Below are positions 16,214 to 24,305 of a stretch of DNA of 64,000 nucleotides, one piece after another. Source of the stretch: SKPT01 sp040905445. Lineage in GTDB: Bacteria > Planctomycetota > Phycisphaerae > Phycisphaerales > Phycisphaeraceae. The position numbers and the translations under genes were made by a program. Below the pieces are notes generated by a model. That model had not been told where the DNA came from and ran no database searches. It saw only the letters and a list, made by a program, of their open reading frames with translations. The stretch covers positions 72,732 to 136,731 of the forward strand of contig JBBDRN010000016.1 in NCBI GenBank assembly GCA_040905445.1, given 5' to 3'. The number at the start of each line of letters is the position of its first letter. The first letter of the stretch is position 1.

Positions 16214-17239
16214 CTACACCTCCCGCACCACCTCCCGCGCCAGCTTGTCCTCCCGCACCCCCTTGAACACCGGCTGACGCAACAACCCCTGCGGCGTCCA
16301 CTCCGCAAACACCACGTGCACCACCACCTCCGGCCTGACGAACCGCACATCCCGAGGCACCGCCGGCCCGACGAACGGACTGCCCACCTGCTCCCTCGCC
16401 GTCAGCTCGCGTAGCAGCGACCGCTCATGCTCGCGCGTCAGCCCGCTGCCCACCAGCCCCGCGAACACGAGCGGGCCATCTTCGCCCGACTTCTCGTAAT
16501 GCCCCACCGCGAGCGACCCGAGCTGCCTCGCCGTGCCGCGCTGCCCCGGCCGCCAGCCGCCGACGACGAACTCCTGCGCCTTGATGAAGCGCACTTTCAT
16601 CCAGTCCGCCGACCGCACGCCCGGCCGATATGGCGAGTCCAGCCGCTTGGCGACGATTCCCTCCAGCCCCATCCGCTGCGCCACGTCGCGCATCGCGCCC
16701 CCGCCTGCCCCGCCCGCCTCCGACGTCGGCGGCACGCCCACGTGCTCGCCCGCCAGGTGCAGCCCCTCCAGCTCCGCCCGCCGACGCGCGTAAGGCTCAT
16801 TGAGCAGCGACCGGCCGCCCACGTGCAACAGGTCGAACACGAGGTACGCCACCGGCAGCCGATGCGCCAACCGCCGCACGGCCGCCCCGGCCGTCGCATG
16901 CATCCGTGGCTGGAGCTGCGCAAAGCTTGGCCTCCCAGCCTGCAGCGCCACGATCTCACCATCCAGCACCACCCCCGCCACACCCGCCACTACACCCAGC
17001 GTACTCAGCTCCGGAAACTGCTCGCTCACGTCGCGCCCGGAGCGCGTCATCAACCGCACGTCGCCGCCGCGCACCAGCGCGAGCACGCGCATTCCGTCCC
17101 ATTTGCACTCATGCGCCCAGCCCGCGCCCGTTGGCAGCCGCGTGGCCGGCGTTGCCAGCATCGGCGCCACCGGCCAGGGCGGCTTCGCCTCCCCTGCCGT
17201 CCTCGCCGAGTGCGCATGCGTCACGTTGGAACCCGTCAC
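16214..17239 (-). CDS. ATP-dependent DNA ligase (LigD ligase domain, stand-alone)
   Basis: Seals nicks or double-strand breaks using ATP. The nucleotidyltransferase motif I is ECKWDGMR, with the adenylated lysine; later motifs include LDGEIVAL (III), LVFDLLH (IIIa), EGIVAKRLDSPY (IV) and WMKVR (V). The OB-fold follows with RPEVVVHVVFAEWT and RQPVFKGVREDK. It lacks polymerase and nuclease domains. The start is uncertain: the frame runs to an ATG at 17353 through a glycine/cysteine-rich stretch encoded by a C-run region, so I use GTG 17239, just before the conserved domain. First gene of the NHEJ group. Confidence 0.9.
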   Translation of the reverse strand: MTGSNVTHAHSARTAGEAKPPWPVAPMLATPATRLPTGAGWAHECKWDGMRVLALVRGGDVRLMTRSGRDVSEQFPELSTLGVVAGVAGVVLDGEIVALQAGRPSFAQLQPRMHATAGAAVRRLAHRLPVAYLVFDLLHVGGRSLLNEPYARRRAELEGLHLAGEHVGVPPTSEAGGAGGGAMRDVAQRMGLEGIVAKRLDSPYRPGVRSADWMKVRFIKAQEFVVGGWRPGQRGTARQLGSLAVGHYEKSGEDGPLVFAGLVGSGLTREHERSLLRELTAREQVGSPFVGPAVPRDVRFVRPEVVVHVVFAEWTPQGLLRQPVFKGVREDKLAREVVREV

Positions 17240-17437
17240 CGGCACACCTGATGCTAGACCCGCTCGCCCACCCCGTCGGCCAGTGCCGCCACAATCCGGG
17301 CACACCCCCACGCCCCACCCCGGCCCCCCCCCGCCACCCCGCCACCCCGCCACGCTCCCGCCCCCCCTTCTCTACAGCGCATGGAAAGACACCGGCGAAC
17401 AGGCCGCCGGCCGCATGCAACGAGCGATATCAGGGTG

Positions 17438-18337
17438 CTACCCCGCAGCGCGGTGCTGGGTCGGGGCGTCGGCGTGTGGCTTCGCGCCCACCTCGGCGCC
17501 GCTCTCCGCCAGCGCCAGCGGCAGCGTCATGCGGAACGTGGCGCCTTCGCCCGGCGTGCTGTCGACCGTGATCGTGCCTCCCGCCTGCGTGATCAACTCG
17601 CGGCAGATGCACAGGCCCAGGCCCGTGCCCTTGTGGTCGTCGGCGTCAGGCTCCGCGGTTGCGGGGTCCGCCGCCTCGGCGGGGTCGTGCGTTACGAAGG
17701 GCTCGAACAGGCTTTCAAGCAGCTCCGGCGGAACGCCCGGGCCCGTGTCCGCGACGTCGATCTGCACGCGCTGGCCGTCCGGCAGCGTCCGGGCGCGGAT
17801 CGTCAGCACGCCGCCGCGACGGCGCATGACCTTGCGGGCGTTGAGGACCAGATTCAGAAGCACCTGCTGCAGGTTCAGGGGTGTCATGGCCACGGCCAAC
17901 TCGGGCAGCTCGAGCTTGAGCTCGATGCCGTCGCGTCGCGGCTCGCGGCCGAGGCAACTGAGCGTCTCCCGCACGACCTCGGGCAGCGAGGCGCAGGGCT
18001 CTTCCACCTGCTCGCGGGCGAAGCCGAGCAGTGACGAGGAGATGCTCGCCGCCCGCTCCGCACCGTGGAGGGACTTTTCGATGGCCTTGTGCATCAGCGC
18101 CTCGTCCTGCGGGTTGGCCAGGGCGAGCTGGCAGTAGCTGACGACAGGGGTGAGGATGTTGTTGTACTCGTGGGCGATGATCGTGGCGATCGTGCCGAGC
18201 GTGGCGAGGCGGTGCGAGCGGGCGAGGCCGTCGCGCACCTGCTGCAACTGCTGCTCGAGCTCGCTGAAGTGCTCGAGCAGGGTGTCGACCTGGGCGAGGT
18301 CGTCGGGCTGGGGGGGCACGGGCGGGTTGGGCGACAT
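17438..18337 (-). CDS. Soluble sensor histidine kinase
   Basis: A 299-residue two-component kinase without membrane spans. An N-terminal coiled coil (VDTLLEHFSELEQQLQQVRD) leads into the dimerisation domain with the H box IIAHEYNNILTPV (His56). The ATP-binding domain shows the N box LVLNARKV, G1 DTGPGVP, F box FEPFVT and G2 GTGLGL. The input is unknown and no response regulator gene is adjacent, so it is an orphan. ATG 18337 has GGGAGGAG immediately upstream on the minus strand. It precedes the ligase gene on the same strand by about 200 bases, so co-transcription with the NHEJ genes is possible but unproven. Confidence 0.9.
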   Translation of the reverse strand: MSPNPPVPPQPDDLAQVDTLLEHFSELEQQLQQVRDGLARSHRLATLGTIATIIAHEYNNILTPVVSYCQLALANPQDEALMHKAIEKSLHGAERAASISSSLLGFAREQVEEPCASLPEVVRETLSCLGREPRRDGIELKLELPELAVAMTPLNLQQVLLNLVLNARKVMRRRGGVLTIRARTLPDGQRVQIDVADTGPGVPPELLESLFEPFVTHDPAEAADPATAEPDADDHKGTGLGLCICRELITQAGGTITVDSTPGEGATFRMTLPLALAESGAEVGAKPHADAPTQHRAAG

Positions 18338-18537
18338 GACGGCTCCTCCCTGCACCTATCGGGCGTGGCCCCATGCGGACTTAATCCTTGCAGCATGGTC
18401 ACCTACATTCCGTGGAGGCTTGGCGGCGACGCGGAGGCTGGAGGTGGAGTGAATGACGTTCAGTTGTAGAGGTGGGGGGGGCAATGCACAATGCAGAAGG
18501 GGCGGGGGGCGGGGGGCAATTCCAGAACTCAAACCTC

Positions 18538-18632
18538 TGAAGAACCATGAAGCAGCGAAGAGCGCGGAGGCTCGTGTTTTGCATCCCTCCTGCTTCTTCG
18601 CGTCCTTCGCTTGCTTCGCCTCTTCGCGGTTC
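18538..18632. repeat. Intergenic inverted repeat, CGAAG-rich class
   Basis: Left portion AACCATGAAGCAGCGAAGAG faces right portion CTTCGCTTGCTTCGCCTCTT with an imperfect match. It belongs to the same loose class as the tracts at 24028 and 26571. It lies between the divergent histidine kinase and parB genes; the remaining part of this 563-base gap holds the parS-like sites and promoter listed separately. Confidence 0.5.
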
Positions 18633-18704
18633 AAGATGCGTTCGTCGGGTTCCAGGGGCATGAAGCGTCCCTTCGTGGCTTCGTGGCAGCATCGCCCCGC
18701 CGGG

Positions 18705-18720
18705 CGTTCCACGTGGAACG
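18705..18720. promoter_or_regulatory. parS-like site 1
   Basis: CGTTCCACGTGGAACG is a perfect 16-base palindrome that matches the parS consensus TGTTnCACGTGnAACA in 14 positions. It lies 181 bases before the parB start. Confidence 0.85.
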
Positions 18721-18731
18721 TGATGTCGCCT

Positions 18732-18780
18732 GGTTGGCGGGGTTGGCGGGGGTTGGCGGGGGTTGGCGGGGGCGGCGGGG
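18732..18780 (+). repeat. Tandem GGTTGGCGG repeat between the parS sites
   Basis: Four near-perfect units of GGTTGGCGG(G) followed by a degenerate GGCGGCGGGG. The G runs could form a quadruplex on the plus strand. It separates the two parS-like sites. Confidence 0.8.
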
Positions 18781-18797
18781 ATGGGCGGGGCGTTGTG

Positions 18798-18813
18798 TGT
18801 TCCACGTGAAACG
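18798..18813. promoter_or_regulatory. parS-like site 2
   Basis: TGTTCCACGTGAAACG matches the parS consensus at all but the last base. It ends two bases before the -35 element of the putative parB promoter, so ParB bound here would probably affect parB transcription. Confidence 0.88.
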
Positions 18814-18814
18814 C

Positions 18815-18843
18815 TTGGCGATATTCGCGCGCGGCGGTACACT
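18815..18843 (+). promoter_or_regulatory. Putative parB promoter
   Basis: TTGGCG (18815-18820), a 17-base spacer and TACACT (18838-18843), 57 bases before the parB ATG. The -35 abuts parS-like site 2. Confidence 0.6.
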
Positions 18844-18900
18844 GGGGGTGCGGGGGCGTGTCAGGAAGTGGACCACATCTTGCCGACAGGGAGGTCGAGC

Positions 18901-20121
18901 ATGGCCAGCCGAAAGCGGACGTCGCGCCTTGGGCGCGGGTTGAGTTCATTGATGGGGCAGGCGGTGCCCGTGGAGCCGGATGCCGCTAGTGCCGGCGATG
19001 GTGGGGATGATGGGGGCGATGCCGGCGCGGCGAGCGCGGTCGCGGTCGCCGCGCCCCCTGCCTCGGCGGCGGCCTCCGGCACGGGCGCGGGGCGGAAGAC
19101 GGCGGCAGGCAAACCGGGCACGGGGCGCAGGCGCGCGCCGACGCGAGGCGATGCGGCCGGCGATGCACGCTCCCCCGGCCGCTCCCTCAAGGCAACGGAA
19201 GGGAGCGCAGCGCCCTCCGCTGGTTCCTCCCCTAACGGAGGGGGAGAAACGGACGGGTTGCGCTATCTGTCGATGGATGCGCTTTCGCCGAATCCGCATC
19301 AGCCGCGGGAGCATTTCGGCGAGGTGTCGCTGCAGCGACTGGCGGCGTCGATCAAGGCGGACGGCGTGATGCAGCCGATCGTCGTCCGCCCCGCCCCCGC
19401 CCCCCTGCCATCTACCGGCACCACGTCCACCCAGACCTCGCCCCCCTTCGAGCTGGTCGCCGGTGAGCGGCGGTGGCGTGCGGCCAGGCTCGCGGGGCTG
19501 GAACGCATCCCCGCGATCGTGCGCGAGCTCGACGATCGGCAGCTCGCCGAGTGGGCGCTGGTCGAAAACATTCAACGCGAGGACCTCAACCCGCTGGAGC
19601 GGGCGGAGGCATTCCACGGCCTGGTCGAGCGGTTTGGGCTGAGTCACGACGACGTGGCCGGCCGCGTCGGGCTCGATCGGTCCAGCGTGTCGAACCTGCT
19701 GCGGCTGCTGCGGCTGGATGGAGACGTGCAGGCGCTGGTGCGCGACGGCCGGCTGTCGATGGGCCAGGCGCGGGCGATCGCCGGCCTGGAGTCGGTCGAG
19801 GCGCAGCGGCAGATCGCGCAGCGGGCGCTGCGCGAGGCAATGAGCGTGCGGAAGGTCGAGCAACTCGTCAAGCGATGGGCCGAGGCGGACGCAGCAGGCG
19901 TCGCCGCGCCCGCCGGGGGGCGAGGTGCCAGTGGAGCGCGCAATAGAGGTGGCGGGGGGGCGTACCTGGCAGACCTGGAGCAGCAGATCGCCGAGCAGTT
20001 GCAGACACGCGTGCGGATCCGGACGGGGCGGCGCAAGGGGTCGGGGTCGCTGACGATCGAGTTCTATTCGCTGGACGAGTTCGACGGGTTGCTGGAGAAG
20101 CTCGGTGTGCAGACGCAATGA
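18901..20121 (+). CDS. parB: Chromosome-partitioning protein ParB
   Basis: A CTP-dependent DNA clamp that loads at parS and spreads. The 406-residue protein starts RKRTSRLGRGLSSLMG, the N-terminal ParA-interacting segment of ParB/Spo0J. A long Ala/Gly/Pro linker (about 20-125) follows. The CTP-binding domain contains NPHQPREHF, GVMQPIVVRP and GERRWRAARLAG; next come LVENIQREDLNPLERAEAF and the helix-turn-helix that reads parS (THDDVAGR-type segment, GLDRSSVSNLLRLLRL). The C-terminal dimerisation domain ends with LLEKLG. Two parS-like sites lie directly upstream. Usually parA precedes parB; here a divergent histidine kinase does. Confidence 0.96.
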   Translation: MASRKRTSRLGRGLSSLMGQAVPVEPDAASAGDGGDDGGDAGAASAVAVAAPPASAAASGTGAGRKTAAGKPGTGRRRAPTRGDAAGDARSPGRSLKATEGSAAPSAGSSPNGGGETDGLRYLSMDALSPNPHQPREHFGEVSLQRLAASIKADGVMQPIVVRPAPAPLPSTGTTSTQTSPPFELVAGERRWRAARLAGLERIPAIVRELDDRQLAEWALVENIQREDLNPLERAEAFHGLVERFGLSHDDVAGRVGLDRSSVSNLLRLLRLDGDVQALVRDGRLSMGQARAIAGLESVEAQRQIAQRALREAMSVRKVEQLVKRWAEADAAGVAAPAGGRGASGARNRGGGGAYLADLEQQIAEQLQTRVRIRTGRRKGSGSLTIEFYSLDEFDGLLEKLGVQTQ

Positions 20122-20453
20122 GGAAAGGTGGCGGGGGAGTGGCGAGGGAGAAGACGGTGAACGTAGTTCATGGCTACTGGACGGCGTGACGTCCGGCAGG
20201 AGATTCGGTTTAACTAATTGTTACCAAGTTGGTTGTGTGCTTGGCGGTCGCCCCCAACGCGAGGGTGAGGTGGTGCATTTGCCAGGTTGGGTGCGCGCAG
20301 GTGAGTAGAGGCGCGCGGGTGGTGGCGGGGTGCAGGTTGGAGAAGGAGTTGGGGGATTTTTGTTTACTTGGGTGACATTGGATGTCAGAATGACGGGGCG
20401 AGATCAGCCGCGGCGTCGGCGGTGGCACCATCCTCCCCCCGGAGAGAGAAAGA
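20122..20453. other. 332-nt gene-free region upstream of the PEP-CTERM gene
   Basis: No supported gene. The stretch is richer in A/T than its surroundings (for example around 20205-20225 and 20355-20375) and carries the symmetric site at 20373-20387. It probably contains the promoter of the downstream exported protein. Confidence 0.45.
20373..20387. promoter_or_regulatory. Symmetric site TGACAT-TGG-ATGTCA
   Basis: Perfect 6-bp half-sites around a 3-base spacer, 66 bases upstream of the start of the Asp-box/PEP-CTERM gene. The spacing and position fit a repressor or activator operator. No regulator gene is adjacent. Confidence 0.4.
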
Positions 20454-22760
20454 ATGAAGGCATTTGTGTTCGTGCCCGATGTGCTGTGGACTTCGGGTTG
20501 TGTGGGCATGCTTGTTCGACGTGCAGCCTCGCTCAGGACCGGCATTAAGGCGGTGGTTGGCGCGGTGGGTGTGGCGGGTGTGGTGGGGGTCGCGGCGGGG
20601 GCGCGGGCGGACGGGGGGGTTGACTGGTTGGGGTTGCCGATCCGGTCGCAGGCAGAGCATGCGCTGGGCATGCCGGGCGGTGAGGCGGAGCAGCATCCAC
20701 AGGGGCTCGCCCGCTCCCTGTCCAATCCCGACCGTCTCTATCTCTCGCACGACGTCGGCGGCATGTGGCGCAGCGACGACGGCGGAATGAGCTGGGCCCA
20801 CACTGTCGGCGACGGCCTGTACGTTCCCATGGGCCAGTCCGTCCAGGTCGACCCGGTCAACCCGGACGTCGTGTTCACCATCGTCGACAACGCGTGGAAC
20901 TGGCTGGCGGAGGATTTCACCGGCCTGTACCGCTCGCAGGATGCGGGGCGCACGTGGGACTTCGTCCTGCCAACCACGGGCACGACACATCAGCGGTCGT
21001 ACCAGCAGAGCATCGCATTCGACGTCAACTCCGTCGACAACGGCCTGGCGCAGCGCTGGTATGCCGGCATGGCGGACCACGCGCTCTACCGCAGCGACGA
21101 CGCCGGGCACAACTGGAGCGTGGTCAACAGCCTCAACGGGCACGACCTGCTCTACGGCGTGCAGGTGCACCCGGACGATGGCGACAAGCTGTTCGTCTAT
21201 TCATCCGAGGGGTTGTTCGCGAGCAGCAACGGCGGGGCGTCGCTGAGTCCGCTGGGCAACCTGCCCAGCGGCGAGGTGACGTCGGTGAACATCGCCTCCG
21301 CCAACCCTGACGACATCTTCGTCAACGTGCGCGGGCGCGGCCTGTACCGCTCGCTCAACGGCGGGCTCACGTTCGCCCAGGTGCGCTCCTTCAACTCGAT
21401 GTATGGCATCGTGCATCCGACCGATCGCGATCAGATCTATCTCATCGGCCAGGGCGGGGCGAACTCGCTGGCGACGAGTGACGGCGGGCAGACGTGGACC
21501 GTGCCAACGACCAACCCCTTCCCCGGCCTCGGGCGCGACGGCTCGTCGTGGAAGGGGCGGCTGGAAGGCAGCTTCACCGCGCTATCGCCCGACCCGCGCG
21601 ACGCCTCGATCGCCGCGGGCTTCTCTCGCGCGACCCTGTGGCGCACGACGGACGGCGGCAAGACGTTCGACGACGCGTCGGCGGGGTTCACCGGCTACAA
21701 CTGGAACTGGTTCACGAGCGTCGCATCGTTCGACCCGCATGACCACAACCGCTTCGCGTTCTTCAACCAGGACGTGGGCATGACCATCACCGACAACGGC
21801 GGCGACTGGTTCGACCGCGGCGCGGTGCCGGGACACCTGGTGGCGAGCGGGCAGCTTCGCTTTTACGGGATGTACGCGGGCGACCTGCAGCCGATCGATG
21901 GCTCGCAAGTGGCGGTGGCGGCGGCAGGGGCGACGTGGAACACCAAGCTGATCCGCACGGCCGACGGCGGGCAGACGTGGCAGATCGTCGACGATGGCGA
22001 GGCGAATCACCTGTTCATCCGCTTTCACACGCAGGACCCGAACGTCGTCTATGCCGGGGCGAAGCGTTCGGATGACGGCGGGGTGACGTGGACGACGCTG
22101 CCGGAGTTGGCGGCCGTCGATGGCGAGATCCTCGGTATGGCGGAGTCGCGGCCGGACACGATCTACGCGATGAACCGCTCGCGGAACAGGATTCTGCGCA
22201 GCGATGACCGCGGCGAGACGTGGTACACCTACGCGCAGACGGGCTGGACGATGCGCGTGCTGGACTCGAAGCCGACGTTTCGCGTGGACCCGCATGACGA
22301 GAACCTGATCTACACGATCGACTCGGGCGGGGATCTCATCACGTTTGACGGCCAGCAGTGGCGGAGCCTGCCGATGCTGGACATGGCGGGCGATGAGGGG
22401 GCGCGGAACTTCGTGGCGCAGGTGGCGATCGACCCGAACGATTCGGACATCATCTATGCGGGCACGTTCGCGGCGGGTCTGCCGTTTCTGTTCCGCACGG
22501 TCGATGGGGGGCAGACGTGGGAGGACATCTCGGGCGAGATGCCGCGGCTGGGGATCGGCGGCCTGGCGGTGCATCCGCTGACGGGTGACGTGTTCGTGGG
22601 CGGTGCGGCGGGGACGCGGATCCTCGCGCCGCCGTACGAAAGCCCCGACTCGCACTATCATCGGATGGTGCCCGAGCCGGGGACGCTGGCGGTGATGATT
22701 GGGTTGGGCGTAATGGTAATGGGGCGGCGCGGTAGAGGCACGAAGGCACGGAGACACTGA
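20454..22760 (+). CDS. Exported Asp-box (sialidase/VPS10-like propeller) protein with PEP-CTERM anchor signal
   Basis: A 768-residue protein. The N-terminus has a signal segment (VVGAVGVAGVVGVAAGARADG). The body carries about eight Asp-box repeats of type S/T-x-D-x-G-x-T-W (for example SQDAGRTW, TSDGGQTW, TADGGQTW, SDDGGVTW, TVDGGQTW), the hairpins of beta-propellers found in sialidases, photosystem-assembly-like and xyloglucanase proteins. No sialidase RIP motif or catalytic set could be picked out. The C-terminus is VPEPGT, a hydrophobic helix and GRRGRG: a PEP-CTERM signal processed by an exosortase, which is not in this window. The last seven residues (GTKARRH) and the stop come from a repeat tract. 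A ribosome site GGAGAG lies at 20441-20446. Confidence 0.82.
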   Translation: MKAFVFVPDVLWTSGCVGMLVRRAASLRTGIKAVVGAVGVAGVVGVAAGARADGGVDWLGLPIRSQAEHALGMPGGEAEQHPQGLARSLSNPDRLYLSHDVGGMWRSDDGGMSWAHTVGDGLYVPMGQSVQVDPVNPDVVFTIVDNAWNWLAEDFTGLYRSQDAGRTWDFVLPTTGTTHQRSYQQSIAFDVNSVDNGLAQRWYAGMADHALYRSDDAGHNWSVVNSLNGHDLLYGVQVHPDDGDKLFVYSSEGLFASSNGGASLSPLGNLPSGEVTSVNIASANPDDIFVNVRGRGLYRSLNGGLTFAQVRSFNSMYGIVHPTDRDQIYLIGQGGANSLATSDGGQTWTVPTTNPFPGLGRDGSSWKGRLEGSFTALSPDPRDASIAAGFSRATLWRTTDGGKTFDDASAGFTGYNWNWFTSVASFDPHDHNRFAFFNQDVGMTITDNGGDWFDRGAVPGHLVASGQLRFYGMYAGDLQPIDGSQVAVAAAGATWNTKLIRTADGGQTWQIVDDGEANHLFIRFHTQDPNVVYAGAKRSDDGGVTWTTLPELAAVDGEILGMAESRPDTIYAMNRSRNRILRSDDRGETWYTYAQTGWTMRVLDSKPTFRVDPHDENLIYTIDSGGDLITFDGQQWRSLPMLDMAGDEGARNFVAQVAIDPNDSDIIYAGTFAAGLPFLFRTVDGGQTWEDISGEMPRLGIGGLAVHPLTGDVFVGGAAGTRILAPPYESPDSHYHRMVPEPGTLAVMIGLGVMVMGRRGRGTKARRH

Positions 22761-22990
22761 GGGGAGGAGGACGAGGGGGCCGGGGGCAGACTGCAGGGGG
22801 CAGTCGGGGAAGGGGCGTTCGTGGCCTTTGCTCGCGGACTCGTCCAGACCACGGCAGCTGGCGCGGGGAGGGCGCCGCGTGGGCGACGGCTAACATAAGA
22901 TGTCGGCGCTGTTGTTAGGGTGGACGGCGGTGGTCCGCGCTTGCTGCCTTCCCTTCGTGCCTCTGTGCCTTCGTGCCTTTCTGCGGGTTT
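22735..22990. repeat. Facing GGCACGAAGGCAC / GTGCCTTCGTGCC tracts
   Basis: The left tract (22735-22760, AGGCACGAAGGCACGGAGAC) overlaps the end of the PEP-CTERM gene. The right tract (about 22948-22979, CTTCGTGCCTCTGTGCCTTC then GTGCC) ends just before the galE start. Between them lie a GGGGGCAG tract (22781-22801, similar to 45722-45805) and a TAACAT element at 22891-22896. Confidence 0.55.
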
Positions 22991-22993
22991 CCC

Positions 22994-24001
22994 ATGAACG
23001 TGCTTGTTACTGGTGGGGCTGGTTACATCGGGTCGCATGCCGCCAAGGCGCTGGCGGAGGCAGGGCATCGTGTCGTTGTGCTGGACAATTACTCGCGCGG
23101 GCATCGTGCGGCCGTCGAAGCGCTGCGGGCGGCGACGGGCGTGGATGTGGTGGCCGAGGAGTTGGAACTCGCTGATACGGCGGGGGTGCGGGCGGCGCTT
23201 CAGCGGCATGAGATCGCGTGCGTGATGCACTTCGCCGCGCTGGCATACGTGGGCGAATCCGTCGAGCAGCCGCTGCTGTATTACGACAACAATACAGCGG
23301 GGACGGTGAGTCTGCTCAAGGCGATGGACGCGGCGGGGGTTGAGCGGCTGATCTTTTCGTCCACGTGTGCGACGTATGGCGAACCGGGGCGCGTGCCGAT
23401 CACCGAGGATGAGCCGCAGCAGCCGATTAATCCTTACGGGTGGTCGAAGCTGTTCATCGAGCGCGTGCTGTGTGATTACGCGGCGTCGCGGCCGGGCTTC
23501 GCGTTCGCGGCGCTTCGCTATTTCAACGTCGCGGGGTGTGCAGCCGACGGATCGCTGGGTGAGGACCATGATCCGGAGACGCACCTCATTCCCGTGCTGC
23601 TGGAGGCGGCGATGGGCAAGCGCGCGGGGATCACGATCCACGGCGAGGACTACGACACGCCGGATGGCACGTGCGTGCGCGACTATATTCATGTCGAGGA
23701 CCTGGTCGAGGCGCATCGGCTGGCGATGGAGAAGCTCGCGGCCGGGGATCAATGGTTCTACAACCTGGGGATCGGGCGCGGGTATTCGGTGCGCGAGGTG
23801 CTGGAGGCGGCCGAGCGCGTGACGGGTCGGCGGATCGCGCATGCGGTGGGGCCGCGCCGGCCGGGCGACCCGCCGGTGCTGTACGCGGATGCGGGGCGGA
23901 TTCAGCGCGAGCTCGGTTGGCAGGCGCGGTGGGTGGAGATCGACGGGGTGATCGAGACGGCGTGGCGATGGTTTGAGGGGCATGCGAACGGGTACGGGTG
24001 A
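22994..24001 (+). CDS. galE: UDP-glucose 4-epimerase
   Basis: Interconverts UDP-glucose and UDP-galactose; an extended short-chain dehydrogenase of 335 residues. It begins MNVLVTGGAGYIGSH (NAD-binding GxxGxxG). It has FSSTCATYGEP (catalytic Ser/Thr region), YGWSKLFIE (Tyr-x3-Lys), FAALRYFNVAGC and GTCVRDYIHVEDL, all diagnostic of GalE. ATG 22994 is fixed by the conserved start; the frame open to 22973 adds only repeat-encoded residues. UDP-galactose would feed surface polysaccharide synthesis. Confidence 0.93.
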   Translation: MNVLVTGGAGYIGSHAAKALAEAGHRVVVLDNYSRGHRAAVEALRAATGVDVVAEELELADTAGVRAALQRHEIACVMHFAALAYVGESVEQPLLYYDNNTAGTVSLLKAMDAAGVERLIFSSTCATYGEPGRVPITEDEPQQPINPYGWSKLFIERVLCDYAASRPGFAFAALRYFNVAGCAADGSLGEDHDPETHLIPVLLEAAMGKRAGITIHGEDYDTPDGTCVRDYIHVEDLVEAHRLAMEKLAAGDQWFYNLGIGRGYSVREVLEAAERVTGRRIAHAVGPRRPGDPPVLYADAGRIQRELGWQARWVEIDGVIETAWRWFEGHANGYG

Positions 24002-24027
24002 ATCGGCGGCGCTCGGCGGGGCGGGTT

Positions 24028-24111
24028 AACCGCGAAGGGGCGAAGGAAGCGAAGGGGGGATTCAGGTTTGCTGCAAGGTGTCTGTCTCGCCTTCTTCGCG
24101 CCTTCGCGGTT
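24028..24111. repeat. Inverted repeat AACCGCGAAGG ... CCTTCGCGGTT
   Basis: The left arm (24028-24055) begins AACCGCGAAGGGGCGAAGG; the right arm (24090-24111) ends CGCGCCTTCGCGGTT. The arms match over most of 22 bases. The element fills the gap between galE and a small membrane-protein gene and ends next to the latter's ribosome site. Confidence 0.7.
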
Positions 24112-24134
24112 GATCAGAAGGAAGGAGCGTCGTT

Positions 24135-24305
24135 ATGGATGAGCGCGATGACGATCGGGTGACGGGGGTGGCGGGGAGCGAGGATGAGGTGTGGCGGCCG
24201 AGGCGCGGGCCTCTCGTGAAGGTCGTGACGTGGGGGATCCTCATCTTCATGGCGGCGGTGGTGGTGGCGATGGTGGTGATATTGGTGGGGTCGGCGCTCC
24301 GGTAG
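24135..24305 (+). CDS. Small single-span membrane protein (56 aa)
   Basis: A 56-residue reading frame with a charged N-terminal half (MDERDDDRVTG, then EVWRPRRGPLVK) and one C-terminal transmembrane helix (VVTWGILIFMAAVVVAMVVI, ending VGSALR). The basic RPRRG next to the helix predicts N-in topology. A strong ribosome site (AAGGAAGGAG, 24119-24128) precedes ATG 24135, which supports a real gene despite its size. The TAG stop (24303-24305) lies in the first bases of a REPIN-like repeat. No family recognised. Confidence 0.6.
   Translation: MDERDDDRVTGVAGSEDEVWRPRRGPLVKVVTWGILIFMAAVVVAMVVILVGSALR

Noticed and set aside
18732..18780. CRISPR array
   Set aside because: The repeat unit is 9-10 bases in direct tandem with no spacers.
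18700..18900. Replication origin at parS
   Set aside because: No cluster of DnaA boxes, no dnaA or dnaN gene and no A/T-rich unwinding element is seen. parS proximity alone does not place oriC here.
20454..22760. True sialidase
   Set aside because: Asp-boxes are present, but the RIP motif and catalytic Arg triad/Tyr-Glu set could not be identified. Asp-boxes occur in many unrelated propellers.
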